Assembly (NCBI GenBank): GCA_944392515.1
Contig: CALXWV010000010.1
Span: 1 to 40,062 of the forward strand
Direction: 5' to 3'
Length of the DNA: 40,062 bases
From: an uncultured Clostridia bacterium
GTDB taxonomy: Bacteria > Bacillota > Clostridia > TANB77 > CAG-508
Of this stretch, positions 1 through 11,000 are shown in pieces; position 1 is the first letter of the stretch; each line of letters begins with the position of its first letter. A model generated the notes under the pieces. It was not told the DNA's origin, made no database searches, and saw nothing but the letters and a program-made list of their open reading frames with translations. A program made the position numbers and the translations under genes.

Positions 1-1613
1 AGTATTGTTGCTAATTGTTCTCTTGATATATTATTATTTGGTCCAAATTTTCCTGTATCATATCCATGTACTACTCCAGTTTTCTCTGCCCACTTTACTG
101 CTTCATAATAATAATCAGTTTCTTTTACATCTGGGAAAGATATGTCTCCACTTGACTTTGGATTACCTTCCATTCTCCATAGTATAGTAACTAGGTTTCC
201 TCTGGTTACATTTGTATTTGGTGAAAAGGTTTCATTAGTTGTTCCCATAATTATTTTATTATCATAGCAATATTTTACTGAGTTATAATACCAATTATCT
301 GCATCTACATCAACAAAAGGTAATTCACTTATTGAAGGAACTTTATATGTATCTTTAACAGTGTTTACTGGTGTTAAATAATCTTCTGACATATATCCTT
401 CTAAATCATTATATTTAACTTTTGCCCAACCATTTATACCTGTTTGAAGAACACTTACTACAGTATCTTTTAATAATGCTGCTATATTTATATAACCGCT
501 TCCAGCACCACCTGGGCCATTTCTTAAAAATACTGATGTATAATTTGAACTTACATAATATAAATTGCCTGTTTCATTTGATGGTAATTTTACATATGTA
601 GGCATATTTTTATATACTGGAATTATAAATGTTAAATCTCTATTTAAAAATCCATTATTGTAGTATGCTTCATATAGCATATTAGCTTGATTATTTGGAT
701 CTTGAACATTTGTCATATATTGATGTTCATATAATTTTTCTAATGTATTTCCAATTATATCAAATTTATATGTATATTTAGTATTTTGCCCTTGATTTAA
801 ATAATTATTCGAAAGTAATTTTGCACCTTCTACAATTGCTTTATATGGTGTTGTCCATCCAGCATTATATGCATATTCTAAAGCAAGTTCAATATTGTTG
901 TCTCCATCTTTAGCTCCATAATTAAAGAAGTTATATACATTAGGATATTTTTCATCTAGTCCAGAAACAACATATGGCATATTACCTTGAGAATTTTTTC
1001 CTAATTCTTGAAATATCTTTATTACTAAGCTATATGCACTTTCTCCTGATTCTTTTGAAGCATCATATATCATTTGTGCATATCTAATTCCATTTGCTTC
1101 CCCATCTAAAAATGTTCCATCCACTAACTTTTCTATATCTGATACTGAAACATTTATATTATTAGATAAATCTAAAAATTGAAATATTGTAATTTCTGTT
1201 AAAAAATTTCTAGGATCTAAATAATATGAAATTATATCTTTTGATGCACAATAATATCCAGCGTCTCCTTCTTTTCCACATGAACAGTACCAAGATTCAG
1301 GATAGTTGTTTGCTTCATTTTTTATTATTGTATTTTTTAAATCTTGGCTTTCTTTAGAAACTAATTCATTCCAATCTATGTCTGTATATAACGCAACGAA
1401 TTTCCAATTAGTATGTCCAGTTTTATTTACTAATTTTTGCAATAGCTTTTTATAGCTTTCTGGAAAGTTATTAATTCCATTTTTTCTAATTTGTGTTGCT
1501 GGAATTTCCACTTGATTATATTTAGTTTGTGCAAATACTTTTGTATTAAACATTGTAATTAATATAATTACTATATTAATTATAGATAATATTTTTATAA
1601 GGCTTTTCTTCAT
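1..1613 (-). CDS. Secreted glucosaminidase-SH3b-SLH protein (3' end cut by window edge)
   Basis: The reading frame starts at ATG 1613 behind a GGGGAG ribosome site and is open to base 1, giving 537 codons with the C-terminus outside the window. An N-terminal signal peptide (about residues 1-27) precedes a region resembling clostridial endo-beta-N-acetylglucosaminidases: NFPESY near residue 50, then DPRNFLTE with a likely catalytic Glu near residue 140. A bacterial SH3-like domain lies at about 348-414 (VFLRNGPG, GWAKVKY), and the SLH repeats begin at about 432. The expected role is peptidoglycan cleavage at the cell surface while held to the wall by the SLH anchor. An unusual cluster of cysteines (YCSCG, YYC) lies near residues 105-120. 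It is the last gene of the SLH array and is separated from the upstream gene by a terminator hairpin. The SLH and SH3b calls are firm; the catalytic family is by motif resemblance. Confidence 0.85.
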   Translation of the reverse strand, partial: MKKSLIKILSIINIVIILITMFNTKVFAQTKYNQVEIPATQIRKNGINNFPESYKKLLQKLVNKTGHTNWKFVALYTDIDWNELVSKESQDLKNTIIKNEANNYPESWYCSCGKEGDAGYYCASKDIISYYLDPRNFLTEITIFQFLDLSNNINVSVSDIEKLVDGTFLDGEANGIRYAQMIYDASKESGESAYSLVIKIFQELGKNSQGNMPYVVSGLDEKYPNVYNFFNYGAKDGDNNIELALEYAYNAGWTTPYKAIVEGAKLLSNNYLNQGQNTKYTYKFDIIGNTLEKLYEHQYMTNVQDPNNQANMLYEAYYNNGFLNRDLTFIIPVYKNMPTYVKLPSNETGNLYYVSSNYTSVFLRNGPGGAGSGYINIAALLKDTVVSVLQTGINGWAKVKYNDLEGYMSEDYLTPVNTVKDTYKVPSISELPFVDVDADNWYYNSVKYCYDNKIIMGTTNETFSPNTNVTRGNLVTILWRMEGNPKSSGDISFPDVKETDYYYEAVKWAEKTGVVHGYDTGKFGPNNNISREQLATI

Positions 1614-1668
1614 TAAAATCTCCCCTTTGTTTCTTTAATTCTTTGCAATTATATCATAGTAAATAAAA

Positions 1669-1712
1669 AAAATAAAGAATTTTAGAGTTTTATGTCTAAA
1701 ATTCTTTATTTT
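1669..1712 (-). terminator. Intrinsic terminator after the 1055-residue LRR-SLH gene
   Basis: A perfect 18-bp inverted repeat (1669-1686 with 1695-1712) closes an 8-nt loop. On the minus strand it is followed by a run of eight T, as expected of a Rho-independent terminator. It lies between the stop at 1778 and the next start at 1613, so the last gene of the array probably has its own promoter; a TATAAT is present at 1648-1653 but its -35 is poor. Confidence 0.75.
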
Positions 1713-1718
1713 ACATCT

Positions 1719-1763
1719 GGGACGGACCTTTTCGTAAAATATTTTTCAATAAGGACCGTCCCC
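1719..1763 (-). repeat. REP-like GGGACGG palindrome, copy 1
   Basis: The arms GGGACGG-A-CCTT and AAGG-A-CCGTCCC pair around an A/A mismatch and an AT-rich loop. The same element with nearly identical loop and flanks recurs at 4976-5021. In both cases it begins about 15 nt beyond the stop codon of an SLH gene. It lacks a T-run, so it is not a canonical terminator. Palindromes of this GGGACGG type recur in clostridial genomes and resemble REP elements moved by RAYT transposases; that origin is inference. Confidence 0.75.
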
Positions 1764-1777
1764 AATTGAAAATTACA

Positions 1778-4700
1778 TTATCTTCCTACATAATTGCAGT
1801 AGTTTTGTATCATCGCTGCAGCTTCTGCTCTTGATGCCATTCCTTGTGGATCTACCATTGTTCCATTTACTTTTCCACTTATTACTTTTTTTGCTACTGC
1901 CCAAGCTACACCTTCTCTTGCATAACTTGAAATCTTTTTATTATCTGTAAATTTTGTTAAATCTGCTTTATTTGATGTATCTTTCTTTTTATATTTTGCA
2001 TAATTGTTAAGTATTGTTGCTAATTGTTCTCTTGATATATTATTATTTGGTCCAAATTTTCCTGTATCATATCCATGTACTACTCCTGTTTTTTCTGCCC
2101 ACTTTACTGCTTCATAGTAGTAATCCGTTCCTTTTACATCAGGAAAAGTTATGTTGCCACTTGACTTTGGATTTCCTTCCATTCTCCAAAGTATTGTAAC
2201 TAAATTTCCTCTGGTTATATTTGTATTTGGTGAGAATGTCGTATCTGTTGTTCCCATTATTATTTTATTATCAAAGCAGTACTTAACTGAATTATAGTAC
2301 CACACATTTTGACTTACATCTTTAAAATTCATTGTTTCTTCAGCAGGTTTTTGTTCTGTTCCTTGATTGTCTAATATTAATTTTACATTTTGCTCATCAA
2401 AATGTGATTTAGCATTTTTAGTTCCTTCTGCATTTAAATCAATATCATTATTAGATAAGTCTATTCCTTCAAATAATTCTAAGTCTTTTACTTCATCAGT
2501 CCAGTATCCTACAACAAAATCATAATCTTTTAAAGCTGTGATATCTTTTATTTCATTATCACTTAAATCTAGCCATAGTAAGCTCTTAAATTCATTAACT
2601 ACTTCTATATTTTGTATTTTATTTCCTGAAAAATCTAATTTTAATTTTCTTTCTGGCTTAGATCCTGTTGCAGACCATGGGATGCATTCAGTATTAACAT
2701 ATCTTAAACAGTTTTTTAAACTAGATATATCTGTTATATTATTATTAGATAAATTTAATTCAAAATAACAATCTTTAGTTAATAATGTTGTATTGTAGTA
2801 TGGGCTGTTACCAGCATACTCAGGTAAAGCACTGATATCTGAAATATTATTATTACTTAAGTTTAATTTTTTCAAATTCATTAAATGACATATTGGTTCA
2901 ATATTACTAATGTTATTATTAGATAAATCTAATTCTTCTAGTTCTCCCATATATTCTAATCCACTTAAGTCACTTATTCCCATATTAGATAAATCTAATT
3001 TTGCAATTTTTTGCTTTGGAGCTGAATTTTGTCTCATGGTAGAAGGACTATCAACATAAGTTGATTCATATAATTCACGTGCTGTTAATTTTCCATCATT
3101 ATTTGTATCTGCACCTAGTTCAATTATCTTATTTTTAATTTTTTCATCACCGAAGTTCACTTCTTTATCAAAATCTTCTGGATTACCATATTTTTGTGAT
3201 GTTGCATAATATGAAAGTGTTTCTCCATTTATTCCATAGTTTTTATCTTTTCCTAACTCTTCTAAATATATATTTAAGTTCTCACTATCATTGTAAAAAT
3301 CTATAAAATTTTCACTTAAATTAAGTAAAGATAAATTAGCAAATTTTCTATTTTTTAAACAAGATAAATCAGTAATTAAGTTTTTGCTTGCATTAATACT
3401 TTTTAACTTTGAAAGTCCCATTATTGGTGTTAAATCTTTTATTTTATTTGAGTTAATCCATAATGAAGTTAAATTTGAATAATTTTCCAAACCTGTTAAA
3501 TCAGATATATTGCTATTAGATAAACTCAAAGTAGATGTATTTAAAGCATCAAATTCTGTTATCTTTCCATCTAAATCTAAATCATAACCTCTTAATAATT
3601 TATTTTTTAGATTTTCATCTGGAATATTTAATTCTTTATTTTTATCTCCTCCATCAGTTATATTATAACTTATTGAAAAGCTTAATGTTTTTTGTGAATT
3701 TCTAACATCAATTGTAAATTGTTTTTCTCCAGCACTATCACCAGCTTTTATAGTAATAGTTTTATTAGCTTTATCAATAGTGGCATTGCTATTATAACTA
3801 GCTTCAATTGTTGCATCTGGCATATATAGTTTGCTTGAAGAATCAAAAGCTTCATCTAATATTGAACTAATTTCTTTAAATGAATATGTTTTTGATTCAC
3901 TTTTTTCTATATTTTTTATTCTTCTGTTATATGATGATACTGAAAAATAGTAATTTTCTGCATTTATATTATTAATTTTTTCTAGTAAGTTTTTCTCATC
4001 TTCATCACTATAAAATTCGCCACTACCTAAAGAGCCACTATTAGAAATACTTAATTCTAAAGAATCTGATGTTATAGTGTCTAATTCTTTTACATTATTT
4101 AAATTATTATATCCTAAACTTAACTTAGTTATATTTCCCATATTATTTATAGCTTTAAAATTTGTTAAAACATCTGCATTAGATACAGATAACTTTTGCA
4201 AATTTTTTAAAGCTCCAACTTCTGATAAATCTTGTGAATCATCTAAATTAAGTTTTATATTTACGCTTTCAATGCTTGTTAAATCTTTTATGTCTGATAA
4301 ATTTATTTCATCAGCTGTAAAAATTAATTCTTTTAATTTCTTTAATTTATCAAATCTATAATTTACAGCATTATTTGAATATAATGTAGGAAGTTCACAT
4401 CTTAAAGTCTCAAGATTTGTTAAATTATTCATAAATGTTAAATCATCATTTTCTATTTCTAATTTTAAATCTTTTAAATTTGTTAATTTTTCTAGTTTTT
4501 CTAAATTCAAAACATTAGCTGATTCAATATGTAAATCTAAACTCTCTAATTTTGTTAAATTTTCTATTCCATTTAAATCTACATCTGTTCCATCTTCTCC
4601 TAAGTACCAGTCATTAATTCTTAAACTTTTTAAATTTGTTAATTTAAAAATACTACTGATATTCTTTTTTCCCATAATTGAGACATCTACTGATTCAGCA

Positions 4701-4945
4701 TTTACTGCGTACTCTAAACCTGTAAAATCTTCTATACTGTCCATAGGATTAAAGTCTTTTATTTGTTCCATATCTGATTTAGTAATTTTTCCATTTTTGT
4801 CATAATCATAATCTTGTAATAATGCTTCTTTTAAATTTTCATCATTTATTTTAACTTCTTCATCTGTATCAGCTGCATATATTGCAGGTATTGTCATACT
4901 TGTAATAAATATAGCTAATATAATTATTGAAATAAACTTTTTCAT
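1778..4945 (-). CDS. LRR / EF-hand-loop / SLH surface protein, 1055 aa
   Basis: The start ATG at 4945 follows AAGGAGG at 4951-4958. A signal peptide covers about residues 1-24. The ectodomain is built from leucine-rich repeats of the internalin-like type (LxxLxLxxNxIxDIxxL). It is divided into segments, each opening with an EF-hand/dockerin-like loop of D-x-D-x-D/N-G-x-I/L-T type: near residues 46 (DYDKNGKIT), 452 (DLDLDGKIT) and 611 (DTNNDGKLT). The C-terminal 180 residues hold three SLH repeats marked by TRGN, SREQ and SRAE, ending in NYVGR. The protein is probably a wall-anchored adhesin or binding protein stabilised by calcium. It shares its segment organisation with the 2300-residue neighbour and may be a shorter paralogue. 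Identical REP-like hairpins lie on both sides of it. Domain assignment is confident; ligand unknown. Confidence 0.88.
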   Translation of the reverse strand: MKKFISIIILAIFITSMTIPAIYAADTDEEVKINDENLKEALLQDYDYDKNGKITKSDMEQIKDFNPMDSIEDFTGLEYAVNAESVDVSIMGKKNISSIFKLTNLKSLRINDWYLGEDGTDVDLNGIENLTKLESLDLHIESANVLNLEKLEKLTNLKDLKLEIENDDLTFMNNLTNLETLRCELPTLYSNNAVNYRFDKLKKLKELIFTADEINLSDIKDLTSIESVNIKLNLDDSQDLSEVGALKNLQKLSVSNADVLTNFKAINNMGNITKLSLGYNNLNNVKELDTITSDSLELSISNSGSLGSGEFYSDEDEKNLLEKINNINAENYYFSVSSYNRRIKNIEKSESKTYSFKEISSILDEAFDSSSKLYMPDATIEASYNSNATIDKANKTITIKAGDSAGEKQFTIDVRNSQKTLSFSISYNITDGGDKNKELNIPDENLKNKLLRGYDLDLDGKITEFDALNTSTLSLSNSNISDLTGLENYSNLTSLWINSNKIKDLTPIMGLSKLKSINASKNLITDLSCLKNRKFANLSLLNLSENFIDFYNDSENLNIYLEELGKDKNYGINGETLSYYATSQKYGNPEDFDKEVNFGDEKIKNKIIELGADTNNDGKLTARELYESTYVDSPSTMRQNSAPKQKIAKLDLSNMGISDLSGLEYMGELEELDLSNNNISNIEPICHLMNLKKLNLSNNNISDISALPEYAGNSPYYNTTLLTKDCYFELNLSNNNITDISSLKNCLRYVNTECIPWSATGSKPERKLKLDFSGNKIQNIEVVNEFKSLLWLDLSDNEIKDITALKDYDFVVGYWTDEVKDLELFEGIDLSNNDIDLNAEGTKNAKSHFDEQNVKLILDNQGTEQKPAEETMNFKDVSQNVWYYNSVKYCFDNKIIMGTTDTTFSPNTNITRGNLVTILWRMEGNPKSSGNITFPDVKGTDYYYEAVKWAEKTGVVHGYDTGKFGPNNNISREQLATILNNYAKYKKKDTSNKADLTKFTDNKKISSYAREGVAWAVAKKVISGKVNGTMVDPQGMASRAEAAAMIQNYCNYVGR

Positions 4946-4975
4946 TATTATCCTCCTTATATTCTTTTACAATTT

Positions 4976-5021
4976 GGGACGGACCTTTTCGTAAAATATT
5001 TTTCAAAAAGGACCGTCCCCC
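4976..5021 (-). repeat. REP-like GGGACGG palindrome, copy 2
   Basis: This has the same arms and almost the same loop as the copy at 1719-1763, and the following CAATTGAAAAT stretch is also shared. It lies 15 nt past the TAG stop of the 2300-residue gene. The shared position suggests that the hairpin and the preceding SLH-coding cassette were copied together. Confidence 0.75.
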
Positions 5022-5035
5022 AATTGAAAATCAAA

Positions 5036-8000
5036 CTATCTTCCAACATAATTGCAGTAGTTTTGTATCATTGCTGCAGCTTCTGCTCTTGATGCCATTC
5101 CTTGTGGATCTACAATTGTTCCATTCACTTTTCCACTCATTACTTTTTTTGCTACTGCCCAAGCTACACCTTCTCTTGCATAACTTGAAATCTTTTTATT
5201 ATCTGTAAATTTAGTTAAATCTGCCTTATTTGATGTATCTTTCTTTTTGTATTTTGCATAATTGTTAAGTATTGTTGCTAATTGCTCTCTTGATATATTA
5301 TTATTTGGTCCAAATTTTCCTGTATCATATCCATGTACTACTCCTGATTTTTCTGCCCATTTTACTGCTTCATAATAGTAGTCCGTTTCTTTTACATCTG
5401 GGAAAGATATGCTACCACTAACCTTAGGACTTCCCTCCATTCTCCAAAGTATTGTAACTAGGTTTCCTCTTGTTACATTTGTATTTGGTGAAAATGTTGT
5501 ATCTGTTGTTCCCATTATTATTCCATTATCAAAGCAGTATTTTACTGAATTGTAATACCATACATTTTGACTTACATCTTTAAAATTCATTAAGCTATTT
5601 TGACTATTTACATTAAAACTTACTTTCTTATTTTTAAATACTTCAATTGCTGATTTATTTCCTGATGTATTTACATCTATATAATTTGAAGATAAATCTA
5701 TTCCTTTGAAGCTTGATAGTTGTTCTACTATTTCATCACCATAATCTGAACCCAAAGATGGGTCATTTACATTAAAGTTATAATTTTTTAAACTAGATAT
5801 ATCTTTAATTTTATTATTACTTAAATTTATTTGCTCTAAGCATTTATAATCTTTAACACCAGATATATCTTCAATGCTATTGTATGATAGATCTAAATTA
5901 ACCATTCTGAAATTTGGATCTCCACCTGATTGCCAGCCACAATATGCAGTATTATTTAAAATTATCCAATTATTTATACTTGATATATCCGAAATATTGT
6001 TATGGCTTAAATTAATTGTTCTATATTTATAATTACATGCATAATATGGTAAAACACTAATGTCTTTTATGTTATTATAACTTAAATCTAATTTTGTTAA
6101 ATTCATTAAATGAGATAGTGGTTCTATATTAGATAAATTATTATGACTTAAGTTTAATTCTTTCAAGCCCGATAAATATTCTAATCCACTAATGTCTGTT
6201 AATCCTAAACTAGATAAATCTAAGCTTTTTACAACCGCTTCAGCATATATTCCATCACCGTTGTAAGATGATGTAGTTGATTCATTTAATTCTCTAGCTG
6301 TTAATTTACCATCTTTATTTAAATCTGCTCCAGCTTTAATTAATTTTTCTTTTATTTTTGCATCCATTTTTACTTCATTATCTTGCTCAAAAGGATTACC
6401 ATATTTTTGAGTTGTAGCAAAATTGCTAAGCATAGCTTTATTATAATTATATATAAACTCATTATCTAGATTTTTGTTATAATCCTTTTCTAATTCATTT
6501 AAATATATTTCTAACTGCTTACTGTTATTTGATAAATCTATATAATTATTATTTATTCCAATATACCTTACAAGCTCAAATTTTCTATTACTTAAATATG
6601 AAATATCTGAAATTTTATTTTCCGCCATATCTATGAAATATAAATTATTTAATCCCATTATAGGCTCAATATTGGAAATATTATTTTTTCTAAAAGATAC
6701 TTCTTGTAAATTTTTCATATTTCTTAATGGCTCTAAATCAGATATATTGTTATTAAATGCATAAATAACTCTCAAGTTTTGGAAGCTTTCTATTCCATCT
6801 AACCTTTCTATATTTGAATCATTTATGTTTAATACTGCAATATTATTTGCATCATATTCTGTAAATTTACCGTCTTTATCTAAATCATATTCTTTAAGTA
6901 ATTTTTCTTTTAAATTTGTATCTTTAATATCTATAATTTTAGTATTATCTCCTGTAGTAATATTTCTCCAAGTTACATAAATATGTATATTATTTGTATT
7001 ATCTTTATCTCTATATATTATATCATAATTTTGTTCACCTATAATATTTCTATTTAAAGATAATGTATTACCATCAAATTTAGCAATATTTTCATCAATA
7101 TATGATTCTTCTAATGCAAGATTTTCTATATATAAGATGCTTTCTGGATTGTTAAATTCACTTAATATAGGGCATATTTCATTTATATTAACTTCATAAT
7201 TATTTGAATTTTGATTAAACTGTCCTAAATCTATGTTTACTGTCATATTTGAAAATGAAATTTCTACATTTGGATTAATCTTCTTAATCTCTTCTATTAA
7301 CTTTTTTTGTCCTTCTGCATTTAATTCTATAGAATAAATAGATAAACCTTCTAAATTTATTAAATATTCAGCATGTTCAAGATTATTTACAGTTAGATAG
7401 TCTATCTGTTCCATTTCATATATAGATATTTCCCCATCTCCATTTAAATCATCATCTCTTAATAATTCGTTTTTAAATTCATTATCTTCAAATTCTAAAT
7501 TTTTAGTTTTTTCATATTCAGTTAATATTAAATCTTTTCCATTATCATCATATAGTTTTATTACTCTAGCATTTGCCTCATTTTCAGGATCTATAGGATT
7601 ATTAGTTAAATCTACATAATCTATATTTAAATTTTCTAATGGAGATAAATCTGTAATAAAATTATTATCAAGTACTAATGAATATACTTTTAAATTTCTC
7701 ACAAAATCAATATTTGTTAATTTACTTTTTTCAATTGATAAATAGTTTAACTTTTCATAATTACTTATCTCTTGAGTATTTATTAAAGATTTTACTCTTA
7801 AGTTTAAATGACTTAAATTATTTGAATTTATTACATCACAATCAATTTCTGTATAATTATCTGTGATACTCAAAGTCCAAATATTAGAAAATTTACTTAA
7901 AAAAGAATAATCTAATTTTTGTGTGTCATTTATATCATTATATCTATGTATTGAAAAAGATATTAAATTTGTTAATTTTCCTATAGCATTAAAGTTTTCT

Positions 8001-11000
8001 ACTAAATTAAAATTTCCGCTTAAACTCAAACTAGTAAGTAATTTAAGTTCTGATAATGCATTAAAGTCTAAATTATTATCATTAGATATATTAATTGTCA
8101 AATCTGTTAAGTTTTTAAGTTTAGAAATTGGGTCTAATGTTTCAATTTTTCCTTTAAGATATAATCGTTGTAAATTAGGTAAATTTTCTAGCAAATATAT
8201 ATTATCCGGCTTTTCATAAGATATATTAATATCTAATGTTTCAAGATTTTGTAAGCTACTTATAAAGTCCATATCCATTGTATTTCCAGATAAAGTTAAA
8301 TACTCTAGTTTATTTAAATTAGCCAATTCTGATAAGTCTACTGGTATAAGTTCACTATTTTCATAATTATAATTTATATATATATTTAATCTAGTTAAAT
8401 TCTTTGCTTTTCCTAAACCTTTTACACTATTTAATGATAAATTATTTATTGATAAATCTTGAATTTGTGCCATATCAAATTCTGTAACTTTTCCATCTTT
8501 ATCTATATCATAATTTTGTAATATATAATTTTTTAAATTACTATCACCAAATTCGACTTCTTTTGTATTATCACCTGTTGCATATATTTTATATGAAATA
8601 ACTATTGAAGTAGAATCTAAAATTCCCGTTCCATAAAAGTTTAAATTTTCTGTTCCGCTTGCTATATCAATACCAGATGCATCTAATATGATTTTTGTTT
8701 TATCTTCGCTTATTCTCGCTATAGTTTTTGACTCTCCGTTACTTAATTTTCCACTTTGATCTATTCTTAAATTATTAATATAAAATAAATCATCATTTTG
8801 ATCTAATGCACTTTTTATTGTTTGAGGTAAATCTATTTCTATTTGCTTACCTGAATTCCCTTCTACAGTCAATTGAATTCTTTGTGCTACATTATTTTCA
8901 CTATCTATAAACTTTGTTCCTCTAAGAGTAGTTATATCTTGTATATTATTATACTGAAAATATGCATTTTCTAATTGAGTCATACTTTTTATAACAGATA
9001 TATCTGTTATTTTATTATATGATACATCTAATGTCTTAATAGTATTATTGTTTTCAAGCCAATTTATATTTTGTAAATCTAAATTTTCTAATACCAAATT
9101 TTTTAGATTTGACAAATTATTAATATTACTTAATCCTTGTATTTCTTTATCTGAATATTGTCTTCCCAAAATTTCTAAATCTGTTAAATTATTAAATCTT
9201 GAAATATTATCTATATTTTCTATCGAACAATTACTTAGTGTTAATTTTTCTATTTTGGTAGGTAATTCATTTAATGAATATTCATTTAAGTTTATATAAT
9301 GCAATCCTAGTTTTTTTATATTTGGAATATTTCTTATAGCTATAAAATCTTCTTGAGTAAAAATATTTTCTATATCTAATTCTTCTAAATTTGTTAAATT
9401 TGTTAAAACATTTAGATTTTTTGCATTTATAGCATAAAGTTTCTTTAATGAAGTTGCATATTCTAAACCTTGTAAGTTTATATTTTCAAAATACGGTAAA
9501 TTTAGTTCTATAATTTGTGCCATATCAAATTGAGTTATTTTTCCATCTTTGTCTGCATCATAATTTTCTAATAAATAATTTTTTAATTCATCACTTACAA
9601 AACTAACTTCTTGATCTTTATCCCCAGGTGCTAAAACAGTATATTTTACTGTTATATTCGACCAGGCTAAGTTTCCACTTCCTTCTAATTCAAAACGCTC
9701 TTCTTTTTGTCCAATGCTTAGTCCTTCTGCATTTATAATAATTTTTGTATTATTTTCATTAATATATGCACCTTTTCCTTCTGTATTTTCTGAACTCTTT
9801 ACAATTCTTGCATCATTCATATAAAAACTACTATTGGAATTAAAAGCTGCCTTTATACTTTCTGGTAAATCTATTTCTAGAGTTTCGCCTTCTTCAATTT
9901 CATAGCCATCTAAAATTATTTCTTGAGAAATATATTTATCTTGTAGTAACGGGCTATTTTCTAAGATAGATAAATCTTGTATATTGTTCCATGAAATATC
10001 TATATTATTAAGTTTGGACATTGTAATAATAGTTGAAATATCTGTTAAACTATTATTAGATATATTTAACATTTCTATAGTATTGTTATTACTTAAGAAG
10101 TCAACATTTGTTATTTCTAGATAATTTATAGTTAATTTTTTTAAATTTGGTAATTCATTTATGTAATTTAGTCCAATTATTTCTTTTTCTGAAGATTGTC
10201 TTCCATAAATATTAAGTTCTTCTAAGTTTGAAAAAGATTTTATTCCTTCTAGACTATCTATTGTGCAGTAATTTAATTCTAGTTTACTTATATTAGTTGG
10301 TAAATCTAATAAACTATATGAATTAAAATCAATATAATTAAGTGTTATATTTTTTATATTTGAAATTTGTTTTATCGATTGATAATCTTCTTGAGAATTA
10401 ATATTCTCTATTTCAATTGCTTCTAAATCTTCTAAGTTTTGTAAAACTTTAATATTTTTTGAATTATGTATGCTAATTTTCTTTAATGATGTAGCATACT
10501 CCAATCCTTGTAAATCTGCTGTTTCATTAAAATATGGTAAATTTAGTTCTATAATTTGTGCCATATCAAATTGAGTTATTTTTCCATCTTTGTCTGCATC
10601 AAAATTTTCTAATAAATAATTTTTTAATTCATTGCTTGCAAAACTAATTTCTTGTTCTTTATCTCCAGGTGCTAATACAGTATATTTTACTATTATGTCT
10701 GAACAAGCTAAACTACCACTTCCTTGTAGTTCAAATCTTACTTCTTTTTGTCCTATACTTAGTCCTTCTGTATTTATAATAATTTTTGTATTATTATCAT
10801 TTATATATGCACTTTTTCCATCTGTATCTTCTGAAGTATTTACAATTCTTGCATCATTCATATAAAAACTACTATTAGAATTAAAAGTAGATTTAATACT
10901 TTCTGGTAAATCTATTTCGATAGTCTTACCTTCTTCTATTTGATAGCCTTCTAATATTATATTTTGTGCAAAATATTTATCTTGTATTAAAGGACTATTT

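Noticed and set aside
1719..1763. REP-like palindrome as the terminator of the LRR-SLH gene
   Set aside because: No T-run follows on the minus strand, and a better terminator (1669-1712) lies just beyond it.
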